Under the pieces are notes generated by a model. That model saw only the letters and a list, made by a program, of their open reading frames with translations, was not told the origin of the DNA and made no database searches. DNA of 48,717 bases from Clostridiales bacterium UBA1774 (GTDB lineage: Bacteria > Bacillota > Clostridia > Oscillospirales > Oscillospiraceae): contig DCGQ01000048.1 in assembly GCA_002314635.1 (NCBI GenBank), forward strand, positions 1 through 48,717, read 5' to 3'. Numbering within the stretch: position 1 is the stretch's first letter; every line of letters starts with the position of its first letter. Positions 39,920-48,637 of this stretch are shown piece after piece. The position numbers were made by a program, and so were the translations under genes.

Positions 39920-41032
39920 TCAGGGTCTTTTCCGGGGTTTCATCATGTCCGCAAGCTCGGTCATGATCTTGGGAACCTGGATTCCCTGCGGGCAGTGGGA
40001 CTGGCAGGAGCCGCAGCCCACACAGGCAGCGGGGCCGGGATTCAGCTGACCCAGCGCCATCATGCCCATCATGCCGTCCAGCTTTACGCGGTTGTAGGCA
40101 GCCATCACCTTGGGAATGTCGATCTGCATGGGGCAGTCGTCGCAGCAATAGCGGCAGCCGGTGCAGGGCACGCTGATGGAGTTGCGGAACTGGTCGGCAG
40201 CCTGCTCCAGCAGAGCGGCGTCCGCATCACTGAGAGGCTCCATATTGTCAAAGGTAGCCACATTGTCCTCGATCTGCTCCATCGTGCTCATGCCGCTGAG
40301 AATGACCTGCACATTGTCCAGACGGCACAGCCAGCGGAAGGCCCAAGAGGCGATAGACCAATCGGGATGGGCAGCCTTCAGCATCGCGTCGATTTCCGGC
40401 GTCAGAGAGGCAAGACGGCCGCCGCGGACAGGCTCCATGACCACCACGGGAATGCCTCGCTTGGTCAGTGCTTCATACTGACCCTTGGCGTCCTGCATGA
40501 TCCAGTCCAGATAGTTCAGCTGGATCTGGGCGAAATCCCACTTGTGATGATCTGCCATCTTCTCCAGCAACGGAAGGGGCGCATGAGAGCTGAAACCAAG
40601 GTTCTTGATTCTGCCCTTTTCCTTCTGCTCCATGAAATACTCCACAGCACCGGTCTCCAGATAGGACTTGACGGTTTCCTCTGTCATGATGCCGTGCAGC
40701 AGATAGAAATCAATGTAGTCGGTATTCAGACGCTTCAGCTGTTCCTCAAAGACGGCCTTGTAATCCGGATTGGCAGAGGCCATGTACTTGGTGGCAATCT
40801 TGAACTTGCTGCGGTCATACTTGGGAAACACGGTGCCAAGGAAGGCTTCGCTGCCTGCATAGATATAAGCGGTATCAAAATAGGTGATGCCGTGCTTCAT
40901 GGCATAGTCGATGATCTCCCCGGCCTTCTCATAGTCGATGGGAGCGCCGAAACCGGTGCCCACAGTGGGGAGACGCATATTGCCCATGCCCAGACGGGAA
41001 ATGGGTTCGCCGTGATAGTCTTTAACCAGCAT
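39920..41032 (-). CDS. Aldo/keto reductase with C-terminal ferredoxin domain
   Basis: A 370-residue protein. An aldo/keto reductase barrel (residues about 10-280: MGNMRLPTVG, YFDTAYIYAGSE with Asp and Tyr of the catalytic set, and IDFYLLHGI) is followed by a 4Fe-4S domain with CTGCRYCCDDCP and CVGCGSCQSHCPQGI. This fused type is common in anaerobes and may pass electrons between Fe-S centres and a carbonyl substrate. The start is set at the fourth-codon ATG of the open frame because the site GAAAGG lies nine bases before it; the earlier ATG touches the site itself. Confidence 0.9.
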   Translation of the reverse strand: MLVKDYHGEPISRLGMGNMRLPTVGTGFGAPIDYEKAGEIIDYAMKHGITYFDTAYIYAGSEAFLGTVFPKYDRSKFKIATKYMASANPDYKAVFEEQLKRLNTDYIDFYLLHGIMTEETVKSYLETGAVEYFMEQKEKGRIKNLGFSSHAPLPLLEKMADHHKWDFAQIQLNYLDWIMQDAKGQYEALTKRGIPVVVMEPVRGGRLASLTPEIDAMLKAAHPDWSIASWAFRWLCRLDNVQVILSGMSTMEQIEDNVATFDNMEPLSDADAALLEQAADQFRNSISVPCTGCRYCCDDCPMQIDIPKVMAAYNRVKLDGMMGMMALGQLNPGPAACVGCGSCQSHCPQGIQVPKIMTELADMMKPRKRP

Positions 41033-41169
41033 AATATTCATCCTTTCCGATGTAATGGTTTTGGAATCATTATAAGTTCAAAACCCCGCTCCCGTCAATA
41101 GTCTTCTCTTTACAAAACGAAAGTCATGTGGTATCGTATCGCAATAACATATGCTTGGAGGACAAGATT

Positions 41170-41439
41170 ATGCGTGCTGTGATCACGGTGGTCGGCCATG
41201 ATGCCGTCGGTATTCTGGCAAAGGTATCCGGAGTCTGTGCCGAAAAAAATGCAAACGTTGTGGATGTGACGCAGACCGTTCTGGGTGACATTTTCTCCAT
41301 GGTCATGCTGGCGGACATTGACAAGCTGAATGTCAGCATTGAGGATTTCCGGCAGGCAGTGGCGGACAAGCTGGCCGGTCAGGGTCTGGTTTCTCATGTG
41401 ATGCACGAGGACATTTTCAACGCCATGCACCGGATATAA
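41170..41439 (+). CDS. ACT domain protein (UPF0237)
   Basis: An 89-residue stand-alone ACT domain: MRAVITVVGHDAVGILAKVS, ENANVVDVTQTVLGDIFSM (parts), and a second helix DFRQAVADKLAG. ACT domains bind amino acids and regulate enzymes. This family is nearly always beside a DUF711/UPF0210 gene, as here (nine bases apart), and the pair may form a regulated enzyme. The start is the ATG with GGAGGAC; a longer frame was rejected. The ligand is unknown. Confidence 0.9.
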   Translation: MRAVITVVGHDAVGILAKVSGVCAEKNANVVDVTQTVLGDIFSMVMLADIDKLNVSIEDFRQAVADKLAGQGLVSHVMHEDIFNAMHRI

Positions 41440-41448
41440 GGAGAGACT

Positions 41449-42807
41449 ATGCTGAATATTGAAGAAATCATGGAAACCGTACAGATGATTCAGGACGAGT
41501 GTCTGGACATCCGTACCATTACCATGGGAATCAGTCTGATCGACTGCGCGGACGGTGATATTGACCGCTCCTGCGATAAGGTATATGAAAAGATCTGCCG
41601 CAAGGCGGAAAAGCTTGTAGCCACCGGCGAAAGCATCGAACACACCTATGGTATTCCCATCATCAACAAGCGCGTCTCTGTCACGCCTGCCGCCATTCTG
41701 GCCGGTGTGTCCGGCGGCGACCCGGTACGCTATGCCCGGACGCTGGACCGGGCCGCCAGAACCATCGGTGTCAACTTTGTCGGCGGCTACAGTGCGCTGG
41801 TGCAGAAGGGTTACTCTGCCGGTGATGAAGCGCTGATCCGCTCCATTCCGGAGGCCATGAGCGAAACCGAGCTTCTCTGCTCCAGCATCAATGTGGGCAG
41901 CACCAAGGCCGGTATCAACATGGACGCGGTGCGGCTGCTGGGTCAGATGGTGAAGGAGACCGCACGGATGACGGCGGAGCGCCAATCCATCGGCTGCGCC
42001 AAGCTGGTGGTGCTTTGCAACGCGCCGGAGGACAATCCCTTCATGGCGGGTGCCTTCCACGGTCTGGGTGAACCGGACTGCGTAATCAATGTGGGTGTTT
42101 CCGGCCCCGGCGTGGTACGGGCGACCCTGCGCCGTCTGGGTAAGGACGCGCCCATTCAGGTGGTGGCGGACACGGTGAAGCGCACCGCCTTCAAGATCAC
42201 CCGCATGGGTCAGCTGGTGGGCACAGAGGCCTCCAAAGCGCTGGGTGTTCCTTTTGGCATCATCGACCTTTCTCTGGCTCCCACCCCCGCCGTGGGTGAC
42301 AGTGTGGCGCACATTCTGGAGGAAATGGGTCTGGAACAGTGCGGCGGCCCGGGCACCACGGCCTGCCTTGCCCTGCTGAATGACGCGGTGAAGAAGGGCG
42401 GCGTAATGGCCTCCGGCCGCGTGGGGGGACTCAGCGGCGCGTTTATCCCCGTTTCCGAGGACGCGGGGATGATGGCAGCCGCCCGCAGCGGCGCACTGTG
42501 CATTGAAAAGCTGGAAGCCATGACCTCCGTGTGCAGCGTGGGTCTGGACATGATCATGCTGCCCGGTGACACCAGTGCCGAGGTCATTTCCGGCATCATC
42601 GCGGATGAAGCCGCCATCGGCATGGTGAATCAGAAAACCACCGCCGTCCGCGTGATTCCCGCTGTAGGATACAAGGTTGGCGACGAACTGAATTTCGGCG
42701 GCCTTCTGGGCGGCGGCCCGGTAATGCCGGTGAGCAGCGTCTCCCCTGCCGTGATGATCAACCGGGGCGGGTATATTCCCGCGCCGATGCAGAGTCTGAA
42801 AAACTGA
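41449..42807 (+). CDS. DUF711/PFL family protein (UPF0210)
   Basis: A 452-residue protein of the UPF0210/PFL family, distantly like pyruvate formate-lyase in fold but without its glycyl-radical motif. Recognised segments are LDIRTITMGISLIDCADGD, INKRVSVTPAAILAG, SSINVGSTKAGINMDAV, NVGVSGPGVV, LAPTPAVGDSVAHILEEMG and the C-terminal NRGGYIPAPMQSLKN. The biochemical role is unknown. It is cotranscribed with the ACT protein, which may sense an amino acid and control it. Site AAGGAGAG before the ATG. Confidence 0.92.
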   Translation: MLNIEEIMETVQMIQDECLDIRTITMGISLIDCADGDIDRSCDKVYEKICRKAEKLVATGESIEHTYGIPIINKRVSVTPAAILAGVSGGDPVRYARTLDRAARTIGVNFVGGYSALVQKGYSAGDEALIRSIPEAMSETELLCSSINVGSTKAGINMDAVRLLGQMVKETARMTAERQSIGCAKLVVLCNAPEDNPFMAGAFHGLGEPDCVINVGVSGPGVVRATLRRLGKDAPIQVVADTVKRTAFKITRMGQLVGTEASKALGVPFGIIDLSLAPTPAVGDSVAHILEEMGLEQCGGPGTTACLALLNDAVKKGGVMASGRVGGLSGAFIPVSEDAGMMAAARSGALCIEKLEAMTSVCSVGLDMIMLPGDTSAEVISGIIADEAAIGMVNQKTTAVRVIPAVGYKVGDELNFGGLLGGGPVMPVSSVSPAVMINRGGYIPAPMQSLKN

Positions 42808-42811
42808 AAAA

Positions 42812-42848
42812 CTGCTCCACCGGGTCTCCGGTGGAGCAGCTGCTTTTA
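42812..42848. terminator. Bidirectional terminator after DUF711
   Basis: A perfect 12-base-pair stem CTGCTCCACCGG/CCGGTGGAGCAG (42812-42823, 42828-42839) with T-rich tails on both strands, between convergent genes. Confidence 0.9.
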
Positions 42849-42857
42849 TTCGGTTTT

Positions 42858-44852
42858 TTACAGGTAGCGCACAGCCTCAAAGGCATTGAACACCGCGTCG
42901 CGGATCTCGCCGGACTGGCTGGCGTCGCCGATGATATAGAAGCTGGTTTCCGGGCAGAGATGGGCAAACTCCAGCGCCAGACTGCGGCGGGGTTTCATAC
43001 CCACGGCCATCAGCACGGTATCGGCGGGAATCTCCCGCACTTCGCCGCTGTCCGCGTTCTCCGCCAGTACGGAGTGATCCCGGATTTCGGTCAGCTTCCA
43101 TCCCAGCATACGGGTCACGCCGTTCTCCTCGGACATCCGCAGCAGGTCACTTTCCGCACCGGTCCGCATCAGATCTACCCGCTTGGCCATTTCCAGCACG
43201 GTGCATTTCTTTCCCTGCATCCCCAGATTGATGGAGGCCTCGGTTCCCACGCTGGAACCGCCGATGATGACCACCTGCTCGCCGCAGGGTACGCTGCCGT
43301 TCTCCGCCTCCGGTGCCCAGAACACATGGGGTTTATCCCAGCCGGGCACATGGGGCATGATGGGATCGGCTCCCACGGCGGCAATGATGGCATCATATTG
43401 CTCCGCTGCCAGCAGCTCCGGGGTGGCCGGGGTATTCAGCAGCACCCGTGCGCCGCAGTTGGCGGCAAAGTCCCGCATATACTGCAGGTAGAGCCGCAGA
43501 TCGGTCTTGAAGGGGGCGGAAACCGCATCCCGGATATGGCCGCCGATGCTGCTCTCCTTTTCGTACAAAGTGACCTCATGACCCCGTTGCAGCAGCCACT
43601 TTGTAGCCTCCACACCGGCGGGGCCGCCGCCGATGACGGCAACCTTCTTTTTCCGCAGCGCAGGCGGCAGAACGCCCTCCGGATACTCCTCGTAACGGCC
43701 CCACATGGGATTCACGGAGCAGAGCTTGGCCGTATGCGGAGAGGCCATGCGGAAGCAGGAGCAGCGCAGACAGGGCATATGCTCCCATTCCCGGCCCTCG
43801 GCATACTTCTTCGGCATATCGTAATCTGCGTGAAGGGCACGGTTCATGGCTACCAGATCCGCCTTGCCGGAGGCGATGATTTCCTCCGCCTGTCCCGGGT
43901 CCTTGATGGCGCCTACCACGCAGACCATCAGGTCCGGATAGGCCTTCTTGATGGCTTCGGAGAAGCCCACATTGATCTGCTGCTCCATGGTGTAGTTGGT
44001 CATCAGCCAGCGCATATAATACGGCTCGCCCCACAGGTCATGAAGGCCGGAGGACACATGGAGAATGTCGATCTTATCCTTGATATAGCCGATGAACCGA
44101 ATCGTCTCATCCAGATGCATCTGTTCCGGGTGGAACTCCTCGGCGGAAAGCCGGTATTCGATAACGAAATTCGGCCCTACCGCTTCCCGCACCGCGTCCA
44201 GAATCTCGCAGGCAAAGCGGGCGCGGTTTTCCAGACTGCCGCCGTACTCGTCCGTGCGGCGGTTGTAATAGGGACTGGCGAACTGGGCGATCAGGTTGCC
44301 GTGAGCGCCATGGATCATGCAGATCTTCATGCCGGCCTGCTTGCAGAAGGAAGCGGCGCGGGCGTATTTCTGCACGGTCTCCCTGATTTTCTCCCGGCTC
44401 ATCTCGATGGTGGCATAGGGTTCCCGATGCAGGAACTGGCTGCGCCGTTCCTCCGCCTTGGTGATGAAGGAGGACGCGCTGTAGGCCGGGTGTCCCACAT
44501 TTTCAAAGGGAGTGTCCTTGCCGTTGTGGGTCAGCTCCAGCGAACCATGTGCCCCGTAGCCTTCGCACATTTCCGCAAACAGCTTCAATGGCTGGACACA
44601 CTCCGGGTCGGAAAGCTGGAGCTGGCGTGCCTCATCGCAGCTTTCGGTAATGTCAATGGTACAGTTTCCCACATTGCAGACGGCCACGCCGCCCCGGGCA
44701 TACTGGCGGAAGTAGCGGACGAATTTCTCCGTCACAAAGCCACGGTCATCCCCGGCGAAAAAACAGCCGGGAGGGGCCTGCTCCAGACGGTTCTTGAACA
44801 GAACGCCCCGAATCTCAAACGGAGCGAATACATGCGGATATTTAGAAGCCAT
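42858..44852 (-). CDS. Old-Yellow-Enzyme-type Fe-S flavoprotein (FadH/BaiCD-like)
   Basis: A 664-residue NADH:flavin oxidoreductase. Residues 1-345 form the OYE FMN barrel (FEIRGVLFKNRLEQAP, GAHGNLIAQFASPYYNRRTD, YGGSLENRARF). Residues 361-378 carry four Cys (361, 364, 366, 378), then comes an FAD/NAD(P) domain with VAVIGGGPAGVEATKWL and a second Rossmann motif VVIIGGSSVGTEASI. The family reduces C=C bonds of enoates, such as dienoyl-CoA, bile acids or plant phenolics. The Fe-S motif is C-x2-C-x1-C-x11-C, whereas the usual spacing is C-x2-C-x3-C-x11/12-C, which is odd. The substrate is unknown; the nearby UroD-like gene is oriented the same way but has its own terminator. Confidence 0.9.
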   Translation of the reverse strand: MASKYPHVFAPFEIRGVLFKNRLEQAPPGCFFAGDDRGFVTEKFVRYFRQYARGGVAVCNVGNCTIDITESCDEARQLQLSDPECVQPLKLFAEMCEGYGAHGSLELTHNGKDTPFENVGHPAYSASSFITKAEERRSQFLHREPYATIEMSREKIRETVQKYARAASFCKQAGMKICMIHGAHGNLIAQFASPYYNRRTDEYGGSLENRARFACEILDAVREAVGPNFVIEYRLSAEEFHPEQMHLDETIRFIGYIKDKIDILHVSSGLHDLWGEPYYMRWLMTNYTMEQQINVGFSEAIKKAYPDLMVCVVGAIKDPGQAEEIIASGKADLVAMNRALHADYDMPKKYAEGREWEHMPCLRCSCFRMASPHTAKLCSVNPMWGRYEEYPEGVLPPALRKKKVAVIGGGPAGVEATKWLLQRGHEVTLYEKESSIGGHIRDAVSAPFKTDLRLYLQYMRDFAANCGARVLLNTPATPELLAAEQYDAIIAAVGADPIMPHVPGWDKPHVFWAPEAENGSVPCGEQVVIIGGSSVGTEASINLGMQGKKCTVLEMAKRVDLMRTGAESDLLRMSEENGVTRMLGWKLTEIRDHSVLAENADSGEVREIPADTVLMAVGMKPRRSLALEFAHLCPETSFYIIGDASQSGEIRDAVFNAFEAVRYL

Positions 44853-44954
44853 GAAAGCGCATCCTTTCTTGTATCGTTTTCCTCAGTATAAAAGAATCGC
44901 AAGAAAAAAGATACTGTTTTTGTGTGTTTTCTCATGGTTTTCAGGGAATGGATA

Positions 44955-44983
44955 TAAAAAGCCGGGAGGGATTCCCCTCCCGG
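44955..44983 (-). terminator. Terminator of the second UroD-like gene
   Basis: On the minus strand a 9-base-pair GC-rich stem (44983-44975 with 44970-44962) and GAAT loop, followed by a run of five U. Confidence 0.85.
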
Positions 44984-44995
44984 ACTTCGGAAAAA

Positions 44996-46042
44996 TCAGA
45001 ACATGATGTCGTGGGGCAGACGGTTCTTGGCGATCTCCTCGATGCTGTGGCCGAACTTCTCGGCGTTGAAGGCATCGATCTCATCGCACAGGGAGGCATA
45101 CACGCCGGGGAACACGCTGCCGGGGCCGCCCTGCACGATGCAGGGGATCACACCGTTGGGGGTATTGCGTTCCAGGCAGGCGCGGACGACCTTGCGGTTG
45201 TTCTCCACGGACCACTCGGTAAAGTCAACGGACTTGTTGTCGATGTCGCCCATGAAGGCGATCTTGCCGGCATACTTTTTGTTCAGCTCGGGAATATTGT
45301 TGATCTCCATGGCACCCTGCCAGACGTCGATGCCCATTTCAATCATGGTGTCAACGATGTTGGCACCGAAGGAGTCGGAATGGTGGACGATGAACTCGGT
45401 GCCGTGCTGGTGGTAATAGCCGTAGATTTCCTTGTAAGCGTCAAGGAAGAAGTCCTCGAACATGCTGGGACGCAGGAAGGAGTTGGTGCCGGAGCCCCAG
45501 TCGTCATGATGGAACATGATTTCGGGCTTCAGGTACTTGCAGATCTTCTCGGCGCACTTCAGTTCCCACTCGGTCAGGTACTTGATCAGATCCTGAATCT
45601 CGTCCGGATAGGTCAGGTAATACTCCAGAGCAGCGGTCATGGAGCAAAGGTAATGCACCTGCTCGAACAGGCCGGGAGCAAAGAAGGAGGCGGTAAATGC
45701 CTTGTCATGATCGACAGCAGCGTACTGCTCGCCGAACTGGGCCCACTCTTCCTCGGTGTACTCGATCTCGGGAGCCTTCACATAGTCCTTCCAGTGCTCG
45801 ATATCCTTGATGACGATCTTATCGGCAGTATGCACCGGGAAAGCGCCGGGCACGTTCTCAGGCCAGGACATGGTGACGCCCCAGGCGTTGAGGGTGTTGA
45901 CGATGCCGCGGGCGGGTGCGCCGCCATTGTGCATGAGTATGGGGGTGAACATCAGCTTGATGGCTTCGTACTGGTTGACGAAGCGGTCGGGTTTGCCGCC
46001 GGCGATGATCGCCTGACGCATATTCTCTTTTGCAGTCAGCAT
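44996..46042 (-). CDS. Uroporphyrinogen decarboxylase family protein (second copy)
   Basis: A 348-residue UroD/MtaA-superfamily barrel: KENMRQAIIAGGKPDRFVNQ, MFHHDDWGSGTNSF, TEFIVHHSDSFGANIV and GIDVWQGAMEINNIPELN. It differs widely from the copy at 18641-19717 (H-H-S-D in place of H-C-C-G), so they are not recent duplicates. The family includes O-demethylation and corrinoid methyltransferase enzymes as well as heme biosynthesis. Neither heme genes nor a corrinoid protein are next to it. Very biased codon use suggests strong expression. Site AGGAGGA before the ATG. Confidence 0.85.
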   Translation of the reverse strand: MLTAKENMRQAIIAGGKPDRFVNQYEAIKLMFTPILMHNGGAPARGIVNTLNAWGVTMSWPENVPGAFPVHTADKIVIKDIEHWKDYVKAPEIEYTEEEWAQFGEQYAAVDHDKAFTASFFAPGLFEQVHYLCSMTAALEYYLTYPDEIQDLIKYLTEWELKCAEKICKYLKPEIMFHHDDWGSGTNSFLRPSMFEDFFLDAYKEIYGYYHQHGTEFIVHHSDSFGANIVDTMIEMGIDVWQGAMEINNIPELNKKYAGKIAFMGDIDNKSVDFTEWSVENNRKVVRACLERNTPNGVIPCIVQGGPGSVFPGVYASLCDEIDAFNAEKFGHSIEEIAKNRLPHDIMF

Positions 46043-46096
46043 GAAAATATCCTCCTGTTATTCAGTTCAGGTATTAGCTATTCAGTTTATTCTACC

Positions 46097-46154
46097 AGAC
46101 TTTCTAACGAAAGTCTTTATCCGCTTTTCACAAAAAATTCGCTTCGTTTTGTGA
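46097..46154 (-). terminator. Two hairpins between the patatin and UroD-like genes
   Basis: TCACAAAA/TTTTGTGA (46128-46135, 46147-46154) starts 12 bases after the patatin stop codon and is embedded in A/T runs; it could terminate the patatin transcript. A second hairpin AGACTTTC/GAAAGTCT (46097-46116) follows. Further on a direct repeat TTCAGTT lies twice just before the UroD-like start and may be part of its promoter region. Confidence 0.55.
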
Positions 46155-46165
46155 GTTTTGACGGG

Positions 46166-47239
46166 TCAGGACGGGCTTTCCACCGCTTCCAGCAGGTCTG
46201 TGTCCTCCCACTCCCGCAGCGTTTCCAGTCCCTTTGCGGCAGCCAGCAGTTCTGCCCGAGCCAGCATCAGTTCGTAGTAGTCCCCGTCCTTCACATTCAG
46301 CTTCTTTGCCTGACCGGGCAGCTGCTTTTCCAGATAATCCCGCAGCTTCTCCGGCCTGTCCCGATCCAGCAGCCAGTTCAGCGCAAAGCGCTCACTGAGG
46401 CTTCGCACCACATAGTATCGCTGCCCGGAAAGGCCGTAAAGCACCCGCCGCGCATCCAGATAGCCGATGTGCATATCCCGCCGCGCCTGTTCCGCGCTGA
46501 AATTCAATGCACCGCCCAGATCGGCCCCGGGACGGATGTGGGTAACGGTGACACCTTCCGGGAGCCGGAAGTGCCGTTCTCTGCCGAAGCCGTTCATATG
46601 TACGGCGATGATATCCGTATACCCATTTTCCACCAGCACATGGATATTCAGCGTATCCAGAAAGCCGCCGTCCGCATAGTATTTGCCGCCCAGCGGTTCC
46701 TGTTTGAAGGTGGGATGGTAGGCGGAGGCCAACAGCATATCCCAGATTTCCTCCTGCTCCATGCCGTTGAGCCGCAGCTCCAGACCCTTCCGGTCGGTGA
46801 TGGACACGGTGGTGATATAGAGGCTCACCGGACTTTGCTGAATCAGCTCCGGCTCCACAACATCCCGCACCCATGCACGCAGCGGTGCCACATCCAGTCC
46901 CCGGTTCCGGATGACGCCGGAGAGCTGGGGCAGCAGTTGCTGCACATCCCCCAGTCCGGCGCGGCCCTGAAACAGCTTGCCCAGCTCCGTTTCCTCCGCG
47001 GAATCCAGCGCCATCACGTTGCTGAGCCGGATATCCGACCATACCTCCACGGCTTTTTTCAGGTTGCCCATGCACATCAGCGCCCCGTTCAACGCGCCCA
47101 CGCTGGTGCCGGATACGGCGTTATAGCGGATGCCCGCCTCGTTCAGCGCCTGCCAGACGCCGATTTCATAGGCACCCCGGGCGCCGCCGCCCTCCAGCGC
47201 GATGGCATAGGTCTTATTTCGGTCTAGTCTGAGTTCCAA
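46166..47239 (-). CDS. Patatin-like phospholipase
   Basis: A 357-residue patatin-family lipid hydrolase. The Gly-rich oxyanion motif EGGGARGAYEIG is at about 16-27, the nucleophile is Ser46 in GTSVG, and the catalytic Asp190 is in ADGGF. The dyad is complete, so it should be active as a lysophospholipase or phospholipase. No signal peptide, so it probably acts in the cytoplasm. The start is TTG: no ATG or GTG lies before the core motif in frame, an in-frame stop is shortly upstream, and GAAGGAAG precedes it. It follows the FGE-like gene by 24 bases, so the two may be cotranscribed. Confidence 0.88.
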   Translation of the reverse strand: MELRLDRNKTYAIALEGGGARGAYEIGVWQALNEAGIRYNAVSGTSVGALNGALMCMGNLKKAVEVWSDIRLSNVMALDSAEETELGKLFQGRAGLGDVQQLLPQLSGVIRNRGLDVAPLRAWVRDVVEPELIQQSPVSLYITTVSITDRKGLELRLNGMEQEEIWDMLLASAYHPTFKQEPLGGKYYADGGFLDTLNIHVLVENGYTDIIAVHMNGFGRERHFRLPEGVTVTHIRPGADLGGALNFSAEQARRDMHIGYLDARRVLYGLSGQRYYVVRSLSERFALNWLLDRDRPEKLRDYLEKQLPGQAKKLNVKDGDYYELMLARAELLAAAKGLETLREWEDTDLLEAVESPS

Positions 47240-47263
47240 TGATTCCGCTTCCTTCTGAAATAA

Positions 47264-48502
47264 TCACTCACAGTCGATATATGCGGCGCGGAAGCCGATA
47301 TCCGGGTAGATAAAGGCTCTGGTCTCCCGCAGATACAGGTCCCACATTCCGCCGAACTTGTTGTTCAGCCAGCTTCCGCCCCGGGCGCACACCCGCTCCC
47401 CGTAATTGCGGAGGAAGAAGGTGGACATATCCCGGTATTCGCCGGGAGCTTTTACGGCACCAAGCTGCCACAGGATGGGCGGCAGCGTGATGCCCTCGGC
47501 AGCAGGGATATCGAAGAAGAAGTTCCAGCCGTAGGCCCGGTGGGCAATGTCCTGCTCCGTACCCAGATAGTTTTTATTGATCAGCTTGTCGTTGATACGG
47601 TAGCCGCCCTGCAGACCGATATCCGCCGGGGAATCCGTTCCCGGCTGGCAGCCGTCATAGCGCAGGGTTCCGGGCGTACCCGGCTCCACCAGCGTCCCGT
47701 CCGCCAGAACTGCCCGCCACAGGCTGCTGTCCGGGCCTTCGTCCACATTCAATGCACTGTTGTTGTCCGGGATGAACTGAATCTCGCCGTCCACCGTGCG
47801 GAAGCCGGAAACCCAGTCCCATGCGTTGGCATTCAGATCGCTGATGCCCCATGGCCCTGCGTCATGGTTCCAGCGGTCCGGTCCGGAGCCGGTGAGGGTA
47901 CGCATTTCGTCCGTCAGTCCCAGACCCCGGTGCTGCTGGGACAGAATCCCCCGCTCCCACGGGCGGCGGTCATCCCCGCCGAAGAAGGCGTTGCCCCGGG
48001 GCACGGTGCCGTTGCGGACGCACCAGTGACCCAGCGCACACCATTCCGCATTGGTCAGCAGGTGCCAGCCCTTGCCCTTGGCAGCGCAGGCGGCTCTGGC
48101 TTCGTCGATGCTCAGCGTGTTCTCCGGGTCCCGCCCGGGCAGGCTGTAGGCTCTGCCGTATTCGATCACATTCATGTACTTGCTGATGTAGATATAATCC
48201 AGTACCTTACCGTTCACAACAAAGGCGGAGCAGGGCTCCTCCGGCGCACCGGGCAGCACATCCGACCAGCGGAACATGGGGATCTTCACCATCACGGAGG
48301 GACGACCCAGATCGTCAAACAGCAGGGTATTCTTGCCGCCGGAGGCGGCTTCCAGCATGAACCGGGCCGGTTCATACTTCTCCCGCATCGTTTCCGGCTT
48401 TTCCTCCGGCAGCACCACCGGATCCGGCTCACCAACCTTCCGCAGCACGGGAAATCCGAAATCATCCACCACGCCGGTTCTTTCTATACGGGTCATATTC
48501 AT
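47264..48502 (-). CDS. C-type-lectin/FGE-like protein similar to retroelement target proteins
   Basis: A 412-residue protein. The middle (VMVKIPMFRWSDVL, DYIYISKYMNV, GRAYSLPGRDPENTLSIDEA, GKGWHLLTNAEWCALGHWC, VPRGNAFFGGDD) and the end (CARGGSWLNNKFGGMWDLYL, then IGFRAAYI) match the formylglycine-generating-enzyme/C-type-lectin fold. This is the form used by target proteins of diversity-generating retroelements (DGRs), where the R-G-G-S-W ... I-G-F-R-A segment is the variable region. No reverse transcriptase or template repeat is seen in the window. It could be a DGR target, a relative now fixed, or a ligand-binding surface protein. No signal peptide is seen. Strong site AAAGGAGG. Confidence 0.75.
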   Translation of the reverse strand: MNMTRIERTGVVDDFGFPVLRKVGEPDPVVLPEEKPETMREKYEPARFMLEAASGGKNTLLFDDLGRPSVMVKIPMFRWSDVLPGAPEEPCSAFVVNGKVLDYIYISKYMNVIEYGRAYSLPGRDPENTLSIDEARAACAAKGKGWHLLTNAEWCALGHWCVRNGTVPRGNAFFGGDDRRPWERGILSQQHRGLGLTDEMRTLTGSGPDRWNHDAGPWGISDLNANAWDWVSGFRTVDGEIQFIPDNNSALNVDEGPDSSLWRAVLADGTLVEPGTPGTLRYDGCQPGTDSPADIGLQGGYRINDKLINKNYLGTEQDIAHRAYGWNFFFDIPAAEGITLPPILWQLGAVKAPGEYRDMSTFFLRNYGERVCARGGSWLNNKFGGMWDLYLRETRAFIYPDIGFRAAYIDCE

Positions 48503-48528
48503 TGAGCCTCCTTTACCTTGATATTTCC

Positions 48529-48557
48529 ATTGTAACGGAGAGAAAGTAAAAAAGCAA
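48529..48557 (-). promoter_or_regulatory. Promoter of the FGE-like gene
   Basis: TTGCTT (48557-48552) and TACAAT (48534-48529) on the minus strand with 17-base spacing. Confidence 0.55.
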
Positions 48558-48566
48558 TGTGCAGGA

Positions 48567-48600
48567 CAAAAACAGGCATCACGGATTTCTCCGTGATGCC
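48567..48600 (-). terminator. Terminator of a gene beyond the right edge
   Basis: On the minus strand a perfect 11-base-pair stem (48600-48590 with 48585-48575, 4-base loop) is followed by a U-rich run. It should end a minus-strand transcript that starts to the right of the window. Confidence 0.75.
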
Positions 48601-48637
48601 CGGTAAGGGATGTATTCTGCCATACAGAAGACGCGAT

